Shown piece by piece: positions 42,284-51,096 of a stretch of 64,000 nucleotides of DNA. The notes beneath the pieces were generated by a model that was not told the DNA's origin, did no database searches, and was given only the letters and a program-made list of their open reading frames with translations. This stretch comes from Brevinematales bacterium. GTDB lineage: Bacteria > Spirochaetota > Brevinematia > Brevinematales > GWF1-51-8. Made by a program: the position numbers and the translations under genes. The first letter of the stretch is position 1, and each line of letters opens with the position of its first letter. The stretch is taken from assembly GCA_020059465.1 (NCBI GenBank), contig JAGVBZ010000020.1, positions 86,814-150,813 of the forward strand, in the 5' to 3' direction.

Positions 42284-43156
42284 TTAGACGGTTTCTTCGT
42301 CTATAATCTCTTCAGAGTCATCGACAGCCGCTTTCACTTCATCAGCTTCATCGTCGTCCACAAAATCAGGCATCTCGCTGGAGATAGCCTCGGAACCGGC
42401 GGCGGAAGCGTCGTCGGAGACAGCGCTATCGGGCGCAACATCCATATCCTGTTTCGCTGCGACAGTCGAGCCTTCGATTACGGCGTCGGCCATGACTTCG
42501 GTCAGGAGTTTGACCGCGCGGATCGCGTCGTCGTTACCCGGTACGATAAAGTCCATGATATCGGGGTCGCAGTTGGTGTCGGCGATACCGAATATCTTGA
42601 TGCCGAGCTTGCGGGCTTCGAGGATCGCGTTAATTTCACGCTTCGCGTCCACAACCCACAATGCGTCGGGAAGTTTCTTCATATCCCGGATACCGTCGTA
42701 GAACGAGCGGGTACGTTCGATATTCTTCTCGATCATTACCAGTTCTTTCTTTATCATGTTATCGCGGTCCATTTCGACCTTTTTCTCAAGCTTTTTCAGC
42801 TTATCCACACTGCGCTTTACGGTCGCGTAGTTGGTAAGCGTACCGCCGAGCCAGCGTTTGCTGACGGACGGCATTCCGCAACGCATCGCCTCTTCTTTAA
42901 TCGCGGCCTGCGCCTGCTTCTTCGTACCGACAAACAGTACGGTACCGCCTTTCAGTACAACATCCTTCATGGCGTTGTAGCATTCTTTCAGCTTCTCCAT
43001 CGTATAACGCAGATCTATGATATAGATATGGTGGCGTTTCTGATAGATATAAGGGCGCATCTTAGGGTTCCAAATCTTCGTCTGATGACCGAAATGGACA
43101 CCGGCTTCCAATAAAGCCTTCATCAACTTGTTATCATCATAAATTAGGCTTGCCAT
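42284..43156 (-). CDS. rpsB: ribosomal protein S2
   Basis: It is a 30S subunit protein. Signatures are KALLEAGVHFGHQTKIWNPK, YIYQKRHHIYIIDLRYTMEK, VLFVGTKKQAQAAIKEEA and VDAKREINAILEARKLGIKI. The start at 43156 is inferred from the family (MASLIYDDNKLMKALL). The nearest GGAGG is 12 nt upstream, further than usual. An acidic, alanine-rich C-terminal tail of about 60 residues exceeds the common length. Confidence 0.96.
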   Translation of the reverse strand: MASLIYDDNKLMKALLEAGVHFGHQTKIWNPKMRPYIYQKRHHIYIIDLRYTMEKLKECYNAMKDVVLKGGTVLFVGTKKQAQAAIKEEAMRCGMPSVSKRWLGGTLTNYATVKRSVDKLKKLEKKVEMDRDNMIKKELVMIEKNIERTRSFYDGIRDMKKLPDALWVVDAKREINAILEARKLGIKIFGIADTNCDPDIMDFIVPGNDDAIRAVKLLTEVMADAVIEGSTVAAKQDMDVAPDSAVSDDASAAGSEAISSEMPDFVDDDEADEVKAAVDDSEEIIDEETV

Positions 43157-43218
43157 AATTAAATGAAACCTCCAACTGTATTTGTAGCCTATTAGTATAG
43201 CGTGAAACGTTTTTCGTG

Positions 43219-44433
43219 TCAAATTTTACTGTTATAAGATGTAAATAGACGGAAGAATAAGGGCAGTTTCGGATCGATGAGCGAGGAAATAATATACGAC
43301 AGCTCGGGGTTTTCCGGGTTGAAACAGCGGTAGAATTTCAGGAAACTGTACGCGGTATCGTCGGGGATATCGAACGGCGATGCGATCACATAATGCGCGC
43401 CGGTACGGATGAGGTTTTCGACTATCCCGGCGGCCTGAAACCCGGTCTGACAGCAGTTCAATACCGCGAGCCGCATATTTTTCACATCGGCAAGCCGTTC
43501 CGTCCAATGCCCGCCGGACAGCACGCATCCACGCCCCCCGCGTACCTCGCCGTGCCCGTTGTAGTGAAAATAGTTCGCCGATTCGAGTTCGGACTGGTAT
43601 TCGCGGAACACGTTTTCCGGGTAACTTTCCAGTTTATAGGACGCGCGGAGGTACTCGATCAGCTCGCCGGTCTCCTTCATCGCGAACTTCAGGTCCTGCG
43701 AGTATACAAGAGTAAGTTTGCGGTTCTTTTTCTGGAAATTCGACTTGCCGCCGGGAATCAGATTACGGACGAAACAGTTCGGGAACGAGTTCTCGAGCGG
43801 AAAGAACGGGTATGAACCGCCAGCGTCCGGCTCGTAATACGCATCGATCCGGCGGAAAGCGGTATCTGCCGACAACGGCAGAGGAAGCCTCGCGAATACG
43901 TTCTGCAGAGGCGAGAACAAGCGGGTGTAATCGGGATCGGGATTGTCGCGCAGTTCCTGGTTGATACGGTTGAGGACGCCGATTATGTCGTCCGAATACG
44001 CGCGCAGGTCGCGTTGGGAGAGTACTATCCGCGAGTACAGGGTATTCATAGGGTCGGATACCGTGATGCTGAGGGAGTCCCTGTCGTGCGCGAAATAAAG
44101 CGATACCGGCGGAATTTCCATCGAATCGCTCAAGCGTACCAGCTTATTCAGGAACGATTTATCGAACGTAAACGCCGTATGCCGTGAAAAAAGGGTGTCG
44201 ACAATAAGCGGGGAAACAACGTAAGTCTTTACCGGGGAAACGTTAAGGTAAGCATGGCGTGTCCCTATACTGCTGTCGGTAATCTCGAGAAGCGCGGCGG
44301 CCTTCCGGGACGAATCGAAGTATGCGAGGCGGGAATTCCTCCCGAGCTTTTCCATCAGCGGCGCGGCGGACGCGGCGGGGATTTCCAGACGGTTGCCCGT
44401 TAAGACCGCCGCCCCGGCTTTCAGGAACAGCAT
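43219..44433 (-). CDS. CHAT-domain cysteine peptidase
   Basis: The C-terminal half is a caspase-like CHAT domain. The probable catalytic dyad is His294 in NYFHYNGHGE and Cys328 in LAVLNCCQTG, followed by GIVENLIRTGAHYVIAS and the short helical end DDTAYSFLKFYRCF. Residues 1-230 are an unrecognised N-terminal domain, mostly beta-like. There is no signal peptide, although the first ~12 residues are mildly hydrophobic. CHAT peptidases are often activated by partner domains such as TPR, and a TPR-like gene is two genes upstream in this operon. It is the last gene of the five-gene operon starting at 49215. The substrate is unknown. Confidence 0.82.
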   Translation of the reverse strand: MLFLKAGAAVLTGNRLEIPAASAAPLMEKLGRNSRLAYFDSSRKAAALLEITDSSIGTRHAYLNVSPVKTYVVSPLIVDTLFSRHTAFTFDKSFLNKLVRLSDSMEIPPVSLYFAHDRDSLSITVSDPMNTLYSRIVLSQRDLRAYSDDIIGVLNRINQELRDNPDPDYTRLFSPLQNVFARLPLPLSADTAFRRIDAYYEPDAGGSYPFFPLENSFPNCFVRNLIPGGKSNFQKKNRKLTLVYSQDLKFAMKETGELIEYLRASYKLESYPENVFREYQSELESANYFHYNGHGEVRGGRGCVLSGGHWTERLADVKNMRLAVLNCCQTGFQAAGIVENLIRTGAHYVIASPFDIPDDTAYSFLKFYRCFNPENPELSYIISSLIDPKLPLFFRLFTSYNSKI

Positions 44434-44436
44434 CGC

Positions 44437-45354
44437 CTATTTATACTCAGGTTTTACGACTACAATCTGCGCCTTTTTGAGCGCGTTTACTGTCAGAGGG
44501 TTTGCCATTATTTTAGCAGCGTCGTCGTTATGGATGACCAGATCGGTATTCATTTTTCCCTTCACTTCGAGGGGCATGATATAAAGTATCTTTGTGCCGG
44601 AACGCTGGGACTTGAACGCGTAGGTGAGGCTTGTGGTAAATTCGCAGATACCCTTCTCGTTCAGCATTTTCTTATCCACAATTTCCGGGCCGAACAGAAG
44701 CCTTCCGTTCTGATCGTATATCCGCATTTCGATACTGGGATTGAAATCCTTGAAAATCAGCGTATCGATTATTATGCTGTCGTAGTATTCGGATGAGGAG
44801 GAGGACGGATAATTGGTCGGAAGCGCAACTCCCTCGATATCGCGGTAAAAGAGGGTAGCAAGCCCTTCCTTACCGTACAGGTTCAGTTCGGCGATTCCGT
44901 GGAACTGGTTGTTCTTCTGCACCGGCGGGTAATAGAACGCCCCGTCCACCCGGTCGATGATCTCGAAGCGGATATCGTTCTTCTGCGAGTAATAGTCCTT
45001 CAGGCTGAATATCGCGGAGATACGGAGATAGCCCAGGGCCTTAATGAGGTTCTGGCGGAGCTGTTCGCGGATTTCCTGCGAGTACGCGCTGAATAACTGC
45101 CCGATATTGGGGTTGCCGAGCTTAATAGTGAGCGCGATCTCGGTGCGTACCTTTCCGGTCGTCCAGTTGATCATGCTGTTATAGGTGTTGATTTTTTCCA
45201 CCAGTTCGTGGGAAGTGGCTTCATTCTTGTTCCAGAAAAAGTTGGGGTCGAAGCTCACTGATGCGGCCGCGCCGACCAGATTCCATGAAAGGAATATCGC
45301 TATCGACGGAATCAGAAAACGGCTTGTGCGGGAAAGGCTACTTCTTTTTTTCAT
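44437..45354 (-). CDS. exported LPP20-like protein
   Basis: The start at 45354 gives a positively charged leader followed by a hydrophobic helix (FLIPSIAIFLSWNLVGAAAS). The mature part is alpha-beta. Its C-terminal half (SIIIDTLIFKDFNPSIEMRI, YDQNGRLLFGP, then DLVIHNDDAAKIMANPL) resembles the LPP20/FlgO-type fold of envelope proteins. This is by pattern only. It overlaps the TPR-like gene by 17 nt and precedes the CHAT gene by 3 nt. Confidence 0.65.
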   Translation of the reverse strand: MKKRSSLSRTSRFLIPSIAIFLSWNLVGAAASVSFDPNFFWNKNEATSHELVEKINTYNSMINWTTGKVRTEIALTIKLGNPNIGQLFSAYSQEIREQLRQNLIKALGYLRISAIFSLKDYYSQKNDIRFEIIDRVDGAFYYPPVQKNNQFHGIAELNLYGKEGLATLFYRDIEGVALPTNYPSSSSSEYYDSIIIDTLIFKDFNPSIEMRIYDQNGRLLFGPEIVDKKMLNEKGICEFTTSLTYAFKSQRSGTKILYIMPLEVKGKMNTDLVIHNDDAAKIMANPLTVNALKKAQIVVVKPEYK

Positions 45355-45757
45355 TTTTCTTATCAGTCCCCTGCGGTTTAGATTTCGAGGAGTCGATAAT
45401 CTCATCCAACGAGAGGGTGACCGGCTTCCACTCTTTGAAATCTTTGGTATCTTTCCCTGATTCCGCGATTTCCTCTTCGGGGACCTGTTCGAGTTTCTTA
45501 TCGCTTTCCAACAGCATATGGATAGTAACCGCCGCTTTTTCGGCGAATTCATCCACTTTCCGCTGGTATCCCGCTTTTTTGTAAAGCTTGATAGCGGAAA
45601 CCTGCTGCTTCTCTTCGTAGTACAGGTGGTCAGCGACTCGAATGATGCCGTCCTTGTAATCGGTGGCGAGGAATATCTTCAGCGAGTTCTTAAAATCGCC
45701 CCGATTGAACAGTTCGTTTCCCTGTCGTATCAGTCCGATACGGTCTTCGTCTGTCAT
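45338..45757 (-). CDS. TPR-like small protein (139 aa)
   Basis: Helical repeats GNELFNRGDFKNSLKIFLAT and KQQVSAIKLYKKAGYQRKVD have the A-(x)-Y/F pattern of tetratricopeptide helices. The C-terminal ~50 residues are charged and probably disordered (ending KPQGTDKKNEKKK). There is no signal peptide. It sits between UPF0182 and the LPP20-like gene. As a separate TPR polypeptide it could be the adaptor for the CHAT peptidase, which is inference. Confidence 0.65.
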   Translation of the reverse strand: MTDEDRIGLIRQGNELFNRGDFKNSLKIFLATDYKDGIIRVADHLYYEEKQQVSAIKLYKKAGYQRKVDEFAEKAAVTIHMLLESDKKLEQVPEEEIAESGKDTKDFKEWKPVTLSLDEIIDSSKSKPQGTDKKNEKKK

Positions 45758-45763
45758 AAGTTC

Positions 45764-48385
45764 CTACTCGAAAGAATTGACGGATTTCTTTAACTCCTCT
45801 CCTAATTTATCGACAGTTTCCTGATAAGCTTTTAGGTTTCCGTCGAGTCTATATTCTTCTATCTGAAGATAGAGGCGGTAAGTGTCGGAAATTGTCTTCT
45901 GGAGAGCCTGAATCTTAGTCAGATCCTCCCCGGAACCCGGAAATATAAACAATTGGCCGATCAGATCGTCGAACGTATTCGCGAGATAGACCTTCCCGTC
46001 GAGGATAGCGATCAGTTTGGCGAGCTGCGGTATGCTTGTGCTCTCCGATTCGAGGAACAACGGTTTGAGATAGAGTATTTTTTTCCCGAACGGCAGGAAC
46101 TGGATATTTCCCCGGAACACCTTCGATCCCTTCTGTCCCCACAGGGTCAGGAGGCGCGATACCTCGTCGTTCTGGTTGACTAATGATTCGACCTGAAGCG
46201 GCCCCAGCGAACTGGACGTCTTATCGAGATATTTCAGTGAAAGTTTCGGCCCGTTCTGGTAGTACGCGATGAGCCAGCTCGAAAGGTTCTCCTTCCCGAC
46301 AGGGGTGAACGGCTGGATAAGAGAGAAACGGTACTGATCGTCGAGAAGGTTCAGGATATAGTACGGCTTGAAAAGCGTATTGGTCGCACCGTATATCTGG
46401 TTGGGGATTTTCCATACATCCTCGCCGTTATAGAAACTCTCGTTCTGTTCGACATGATAGGTGCAAAGTATCTGCGACTGGATGCCGAACAGCGTAGACG
46501 GGTAACGGAAGTGCTCGGCGAATTCCGGCGGTACTTCCGTCCGGAACAGTTCGGGGAACAGGTAGAGATAGGTCTGCGCGATAGGGTCGGACTTATCTAC
46601 TATATAATAAAATACGTCGCCGGTATACGCGTCGATCACCACCTTTACCGAGTTGCGGATATAGTTGATCTTCCCGAGCGGCGTATCGAAACGCTCCGCG
46701 ATGGGGAAACGGTCGGACACGGTGTATGCGTCCATGATCCAGTACAGCTTACCGTCGACTACGGTGATATACGGATCGCCGTCATATTTCAGGTACGGGA
46801 AAATAATCCGCACGCGCTCGTTGATTTCCCGGTGATAAAGCAGGAGGGAGTCGGGAGTGATGTACTTCGTCCAGAATAGCATCTTCTCGTTAAATACGCT
46901 GCTGTAGATCAGTTTAGCAAAATAATTTCCGATATTGATCCCTCGTTCCTCGGAAAAAACAGTCGTAATCCGGTTGGTGTCGGTCGAATACTCGAATTCC
47001 TCCGCGAGAGTGCGTACAATGATATAATTGCTGGTGAGTTCCCCGAAATAGATCTGCGGGCGGGTGACTGTGAGATTCGAGAACGCCGCGGTATTTTCGA
47101 GATCCCTGATCCAGAATACGGGCTTGCCCTCGGGATCGACGATATTTGCGGGCGACATGGTCAGCCCGTACCCGTGCGTATACCTCAGGTGGATATTGTC
47201 CCATGTGTTCGCGTCGATAGGGAGATTGTTCGGGTTCAATTCGCGGGCGGCAAGCACCACCTGGTAGACCTGATTGCTGATCGTATACTTATCCACATCG
47301 ACATCGTAAAAGTCGAAGTAGGTTTTCACTTCCTGGAGCTGTTTGATCACCTTTTTATAAGGTTCCGCGTCCCATACCCGCATCTTAGCGACAGTCCCGG
47401 AGACGACGCTCAGATTGGTGGAACCCGCGGGGTACGGTTCGAACACTATCCCGAACGCGGCGCGGGTGGAATGGATTCGGTACAGGATAAACTCCTTCTG
47501 CGTCATCAGTTCGTTCGGTTTGACCATATAATTTTCGATAATCTCCGGGTATACCATCGTACCGAGGGTGAACACCCCGAAAACGATAATCCCGTAGACC
47601 AGGATACGGATGATACTGATGCCCTTGACGGCGCGGATAATCAGGAGTATCGAAAAAAGGACGAGCGTCCCCATGAAAACATAGTTCCCGAAGAAATATC
47701 CCATCACAGTCTTGTATCCCAACCCTATTTTCGCCTCGGGCTGGCGTACCAGAGTCTCCATCAGGTGAATGAACCGGAGAGCGAGGAAGTTGACGATATT
47801 CACGGCGAACCCGAGGATCAGAGACGGCCCGAATTGGAGCTTGTTTTCCTTATTGAATAACGGTTTATCTTTCTTCGTCTGCACGACGAGGTCGAGGAAA
47901 AACAGGATAAGAAGGAATACGGTAAACATCCAGAGTATCATCCGGATGAACGGGAGTCTGTACATATAGAAGAACGCGTCGAGGCCGAATATCGGATCGG
48001 CGAATCCCATGGCGGTGGAAATATTGAAATTCCAGATAAAAAGTTCCTTATTCAGGAAGCCCCATACCCCCGCGGCAACCGATGTCAGCCAGATGATAGT
48101 CGTAATGACCGGGCCGGGCTTGTGACGGCGGAATCCGTGTATCCAGATATTCATGACCGCGAACGAGAAAACGAACGGCATGACGAACGAAAAAATCCCG
48201 ATCAGCCCGAATTTGAAAAGGACGCTCAGGTATCCGACGCTTTTCCACCAGTAGAGTTCCGACACGAGATACGCGAAATAGGGAAAGATGACGATGATCG
48301 CCGCAACTCCTAAAATAGTGAACAGGATCACGCGAAAGATGGGAAATTTCCGTTTCTCGGAATTATCCTTTTTTTTAGATGCCAT
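45764..48385 (-). CDS. UPF0182 (COG1615) membrane protein
   Basis: The 873-residue protein has about seven N-terminal membrane helices (within residues 15-290) and a large C-terminal soluble part. The pattern FFLDLVVQTKKDKPLFNKEN, ELNPNNLPIDANTWDNIHLR, YTHGYGLTMSPANIVDPEGK, VTRPQIYFGELTSNYIIVRT and VDAYTGDVFYYIVDKSDPIA is distinctive for UPF0182. No function has been established for this family. It is separated by 2 nt from the sensor gene upstream and 6 nt from the TPR-like gene downstream. Confidence 0.92.
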   Translation of the reverse strand: MASKKKDNSEKRKFPIFRVILFTILGVAAIIVIFPYFAYLVSELYWWKSVGYLSVLFKFGLIGIFSFVMPFVFSFAVMNIWIHGFRRHKPGPVITTIIWLTSVAAGVWGFLNKELFIWNFNISTAMGFADPIFGLDAFFYMYRLPFIRMILWMFTVFLLILFFLDLVVQTKKDKPLFNKENKLQFGPSLILGFAVNIVNFLALRFIHLMETLVRQPEAKIGLGYKTVMGYFFGNYVFMGTLVLFSILLIIRAVKGISIIRILVYGIIVFGVFTLGTMVYPEIIENYMVKPNELMTQKEFILYRIHSTRAAFGIVFEPYPAGSTNLSVVSGTVAKMRVWDAEPYKKVIKQLQEVKTYFDFYDVDVDKYTISNQVYQVVLAARELNPNNLPIDANTWDNIHLRYTHGYGLTMSPANIVDPEGKPVFWIRDLENTAAFSNLTVTRPQIYFGELTSNYIIVRTLAEEFEYSTDTNRITTVFSEERGINIGNYFAKLIYSSVFNEKMLFWTKYITPDSLLLYHREINERVRIIFPYLKYDGDPYITVVDGKLYWIMDAYTVSDRFPIAERFDTPLGKINYIRNSVKVVIDAYTGDVFYYIVDKSDPIAQTYLYLFPELFRTEVPPEFAEHFRYPSTLFGIQSQILCTYHVEQNESFYNGEDVWKIPNQIYGATNTLFKPYYILNLLDDQYRFSLIQPFTPVGKENLSSWLIAYYQNGPKLSLKYLDKTSSSLGPLQVESLVNQNDEVSRLLTLWGQKGSKVFRGNIQFLPFGKKILYLKPLFLESESTSIPQLAKLIAILDGKVYLANTFDDLIGQLFIFPGSGEDLTKIQALQKTISDTYRLYLQIEEYRLDGNLKAYQETVDKLGEELKKSVNSFE

Positions 48386-48387
48386 AT

Positions 48388-49215
48388 TTATTTCATCGCT
48401 TTCTTAAATATCAGAAGAACCTCGGATACATTATGCTCCTCTTCGGCAATCGGCAGTATCTCGATAGGATAGGCGCGGTAGGTCTTGTCCCCGGTCAGGG
48501 TGACCATATCCTTTTTTATATCCGCCGGGACTTTTGTGGTGATTACGAGATCGATCGCGTGCTCGAAATCGTCGTCGATAAATTTATTCATATCCGCGGC
48601 ATCCTCTTCGGTGACCGGTTTCGCACGGTTCGCGCCGTAGATCCATATTTTCGACAGGACGATATTGACCAGGCTGGTCTCCGGCTTTTCGACAAAGACG
48701 CGGCTGAATTCCTCGTTATAGAACTTCACCACCTTCTCGCCGTCTTCGATACCGATCACCAGTACCGGATAATCGCTTCTGTCGGCGAGCAGTCGGAATT
48801 TTTCATGCTCGGTGCGTATCTTCTGTATTTTCAGGTTATCAAATATCCGGAGGCGGGTGATGATCCTATTGAGGTCGCCCCCGAGACTCCCGAACTCGTC
48901 CTCGGTGGGGAAATCGAGAATGGACAGGTCGAACGACGACTTGACCGCCATGATCTGTAACCGTCTCGCGATATCGCGGTACTTGTTCAGGCCGCGGGTG
49001 TAGGTAAATAAAAGGATATATATCCCGAACGACAGCGCGAACAGGGAGATGATAATCGAGAAAATATACAGCCTGTCCATAAACTGCGAGGACTGCGCGA
49101 GGGTGTTTACCGGCGAATTGTAATAAATATTCATGAAGAATATCGCCACCGCATAGGCGATATAGATAACGATTGAAAGTATGATATACAGGCGAATTTG
49201 AGATTGAAGCGACAT
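48388..49215 (-). CDS. membrane protein with HAMP/PAS-like sensor layout
   Basis: Two hydrophobic helices (about 8-30 and 48-70) flank a short periplasmic loop (YNSPVNTLAQSSQFMDRLY). They are followed by a charged helical linker that looks HAMP-like, then a PAS-like fold (YPVLVIGIEDGEKVVKFYNE, later EVLLIFKKAM). No kinase or helix-turn-helix is attached. It is the first gene of the CHAT operon and may supply the input signal. Naming it a sensor is inference. Confidence 0.6.
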   Translation of the reverse strand: MSLQSQIRLYIILSIVIYIAYAVAIFFMNIYYNSPVNTLAQSSQFMDRLYIFSIIISLFALSFGIYILLFTYTRGLNKYRDIARRLQIMAVKSSFDLSILDFPTEDEFGSLGGDLNRIITRLRIFDNLKIQKIRTEHEKFRLLADRSDYPVLVIGIEDGEKVVKFYNEEFSRVFVEKPETSLVNIVLSKIWIYGANRAKPVTEEDAADMNKFIDDDFEHAIDLVITTKVPADIKKDMVTLTGDKTYRAYPIEILPIAEEEHNVSEVLLIFKKAMK

Positions 49216-49314
49216 AAAGTCTCCTTATGCCGATTGGCTATTTATTATAGCGTGTATACCGGAAGTGTCAAGCGGAATGAGGGAATTTCCGCGCACTTAT
49301 ACCCCCTAGAAAGC

Positions 49315-49374
49315 GTGCTGCTGCGCAGACTAATCCCGATATGCTGCACGTACCGGTAGTATCAAGATAGCCCG
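49315..49374 (+). repeat. dispersed GCGTAC/TAGCCCG-type repeat, copy B
   Basis: It begins GTGCTGCTGCGCAG, continues with CTAATCCCGATATG and ends in CAAGATAGCCCG. It is followed by a second copy about 94 bp later. Confidence 0.75.
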
Positions 49375-49408
49375 TGTTCAGGTGGATTTATTACTACGCA
49401 TTCATCAT

Positions 49409-49469
49409 GTGCTGCTGCGCAGGCTAATCTCGATATGAAACGAGTACTTGCAGCAATAAAAATTGCCCG
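49409..49469 (+). repeat. dispersed GCGTAC/TAGCCCG-type repeat, copy C
   Basis: It begins GTGCTGCTGCGCAGGCTAAT and ends in ATTGCCCG. Together with copy B it forms an imperfect tandem in the gap 49216-49531, which contains no gene. Confidence 0.75.
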
Positions 49470-49488
49470 TGGTCGAGCGGGAATGAAT

Positions 49489-49516
49489 CAAAAAGCCGCC
49501 CGGAGGCGGCTTTTAT
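49489..49516 (-). terminator. terminator of the hsp20 operon
   Basis: On the minus strand AAGCCGCC-TCCG-GGCGGCTT is followed by TTTGATT, 17 nt after the last hsp20 stop. Confidence 0.88.
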
Positions 49517-49531
49517 ATCAGAACAGGGTAA

Positions 49532-49867
49532 TCAGTTCAGTTTCACATCGATCTTGCGGGGCTTGGCGTTCTCGGACTTCGTCAGTTCGATAGTCAGTAC
49601 CCCGTTATCGTACTTCGCGTCGATCTTTTCATGGTCGATCTTACTGCCGATCGTGAAATCGCGCTTGTAGTCTCCGAGACGGAATTCCGCCGATAGAGGC
49701 TTCCAATCCTCGCTGATCTCGCTGGACGTGCCCTTGATAGTCAGGGTATCGTTCTCGGCGGTCACTTCGATGCCTTCCTTCGTCGTACCCGGCATATCGA
49801 GCACGAGAATATATTTATCACCCGTTTCGAATACATCCACGGGCGGGATGAGTGTTGTCTTTTCCAT
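49532..49867 (-). CDS. Hsp20/alpha-crystallin small heat-shock protein (111 aa)
   Basis: It is an ATP-independent holdase. The alpha-crystallin domain is nearly the whole protein: PPVDVFETGDKYILVLDMPG, LTIKGTSSEISED, IDAKYDNGVLTIELTKS. The N-terminal arm is very short. The C-terminal IxI anchor is not evident (ends KIDVKLN). It is the third gene of the tandem. Confidence 0.93.
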   Translation of the reverse strand: MEKTTLIPPVDVFETGDKYILVLDMPGTTKEGIEVTAENDTLTIKGTSSEISEDWKPLSAEFRLGDYKRDFTIGSKIDHEKIDAKYDNGVLTIELTKSENAKPRKIDVKLN

Positions 49868-49876
49868 AGTATCCTC

Positions 49877-50299
49877 CTATTTTACTTTCACTTCTATTTT
49901 TCTGGGCTTGCTCTCGGGTTTCTTTGTCAGGTGCAGGAGCAGGAACCCGTTCAGCACCTTAGCGTCGATTTTCTCCGGATCGATATCGTTTGTCAGCGAG
50001 AACGAGCGGGTGAAATCGTAATTGCCTCGTTCGCTGCGGAGAAGCTTCTTATCCCCGGACGATTCCGTCTCGATGGTGCGTTTGACCGCGACTGTGAGGA
50101 TATCGTCGGAAAAATGAACGCTGACATCGTCGGCCTTCACTCCCGGTGCGGCGATCTGGATCAGGTAACCGTCCGCGCCCTCATAGATATTTGCCGGGGA
50201 CGCATCGTATTCAGCATCCTTCCCCGTATCCCAGCCGGAAAAAAGACGGTCGGCGATTTTCCTTAATGTTTCCATTCTGTAAACAGGATTGTAAATCAT
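49877..50299 (-). CDS. Hsp20/alpha-crystallin small heat-shock protein (140 aa)
   Basis: Domain signatures are PANIYEGADGYLIQIAAPGV, VSVHFSDDILTVAVKR and DAKVLNGFLLLHLTKKPE. The N-terminal arm has ~45 residues. It is the second gene of the tandem, with 9- and 10-nt gaps to its neighbours. It ends RKIEVKVK, as in the other copies. Confidence 0.93.
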   Translation of the reverse strand: MIYNPVYRMETLRKIADRLFSGWDTGKDAEYDASPANIYEGADGYLIQIAAPGVKADDVSVHFSDDILTVAVKRTIETESSGDKKLLRSERGNYDFTRSFSLTNDIDPEKIDAKVLNGFLLLHLTKKPESKPRKIEVKVK

Positions 50300-50309
50300 A
50301 CTTGCCTCC

Positions 50310-50768
50310 TTATGACACTTTTACTTCAAGTTTTTTAGGCGCCTTTTCAGGCGATTTGGGTATTTCAATATTCAGTACGCCTTTGGAATACCCGGCCTTG
50401 ATCTTGTCGGCGTCGATACCCTCGGGCAGACGGATGGAGCGGCTGAATGAACCGAAACTTCGCTCGAACTTGTGATACCCGTCCTTTTTCACCTCGTTCT
50501 CGTTCTCGCGCTTTCCCTCGATAGTCAGCACATGATCCTCGAGAGTGATATCGATATCTTTCTCATCCACTCCGGGTATGTCTGCATGTACTGAAATTAC
50601 GCCGTCCTTGTCAACAACATCCACTTTCGGGTTCCAATTGCTCTGGTAAAGATCTTTCGGAAAGAAAGATTCACCGAAGAAGCTGTCGAACCAATCGGAA
50701 ACCCCGCCTCCGAATACGGATTCAGGTTTTTTCGTGAGGTCCTTTCCCTCATTTTTCAATGTCTTCAT
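50310..50768 (-). CDS. Hsp20/alpha-crystallin small heat-shock protein (152 aa)
   Basis: Signatures are NWNPKVDVVDKDGVISVHAD, ITLEDHVLTIEGKRENENEV and FSRSIRLPEGIDADKIKAGY. The N-terminal arm is Phe-rich (DWFDSFFGESFFPKDLY), as in substrate-binding arms. It is the first gene of the tandem. GGAGG lies 6 nt upstream of the ATG. Confidence 0.94.
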   Translation of the reverse strand: MKTLKNEGKDLTKKPESVFGGGVSDWFDSFFGESFFPKDLYQSNWNPKVDVVDKDGVISVHADIPGVDEKDIDITLEDHVLTIEGKRENENEVKKDGYHKFERSFGSFSRSIRLPEGIDADKIKAGYSKGVLNIEIPKSPEKAPKKLEVKVS

Positions 50769-50800
50769 GGTGATCCTCCTAAAATAATCTAATAATATAT

Positions 50801-50817
50801 ATCAAAAGCCGTGCCAA
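50801..50817 (-). promoter_or_regulatory. candidate hsp20 promoter (sigma-54-like -24 element)
   Basis: On the minus strand TTGGCACGGCTTTTGAT resembles TGGCAC-N5-TTGCA but has GA instead of GC at the -12 position. A weak sigma-70 reading (TTGGCA with an AT-rich -10) is also possible. Confidence 0.3.
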
Positions 50818-51067
50818 TCCTTCAGAGAGGAATAATGTTATAACTTGTTGTAATATATACAAATAGAGATTTGTCTGCGCCCGGAATTGAAGCATTCTTC
50901 GGGAAAAAGTGGGCAAAAATGACACACATAAATTACATTATGACCCACTTTATGAATAGTAAAAACCCATATTACTTCGAAAAATCCCAGTATTGTATAC
51001 ATATGATACAACATATCTGATACTCCTGATATGAGTCATTTCAGTAGGATTTTACACAACCCGTAAC

Positions 51068-51096
51068 TTGTATTTTTTACCCCTTCGCTGTATAAT
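51068..51096 (+). promoter_or_regulatory. sigma-70 promoter of aroF-tyrA-cmk
   Basis: TTGTAT (51068-51073) and TATAAT (51091-51096) are separated by 17 bp, 40 bp upstream of the ATG at 51137. Confidence 0.75.

Noticed and set aside
41978..43114. Long plus-strand frame opposite rpsB/tsf
   Set aside because: rpsB and tsf are certain. The opposite frame has no start signal or motifs.
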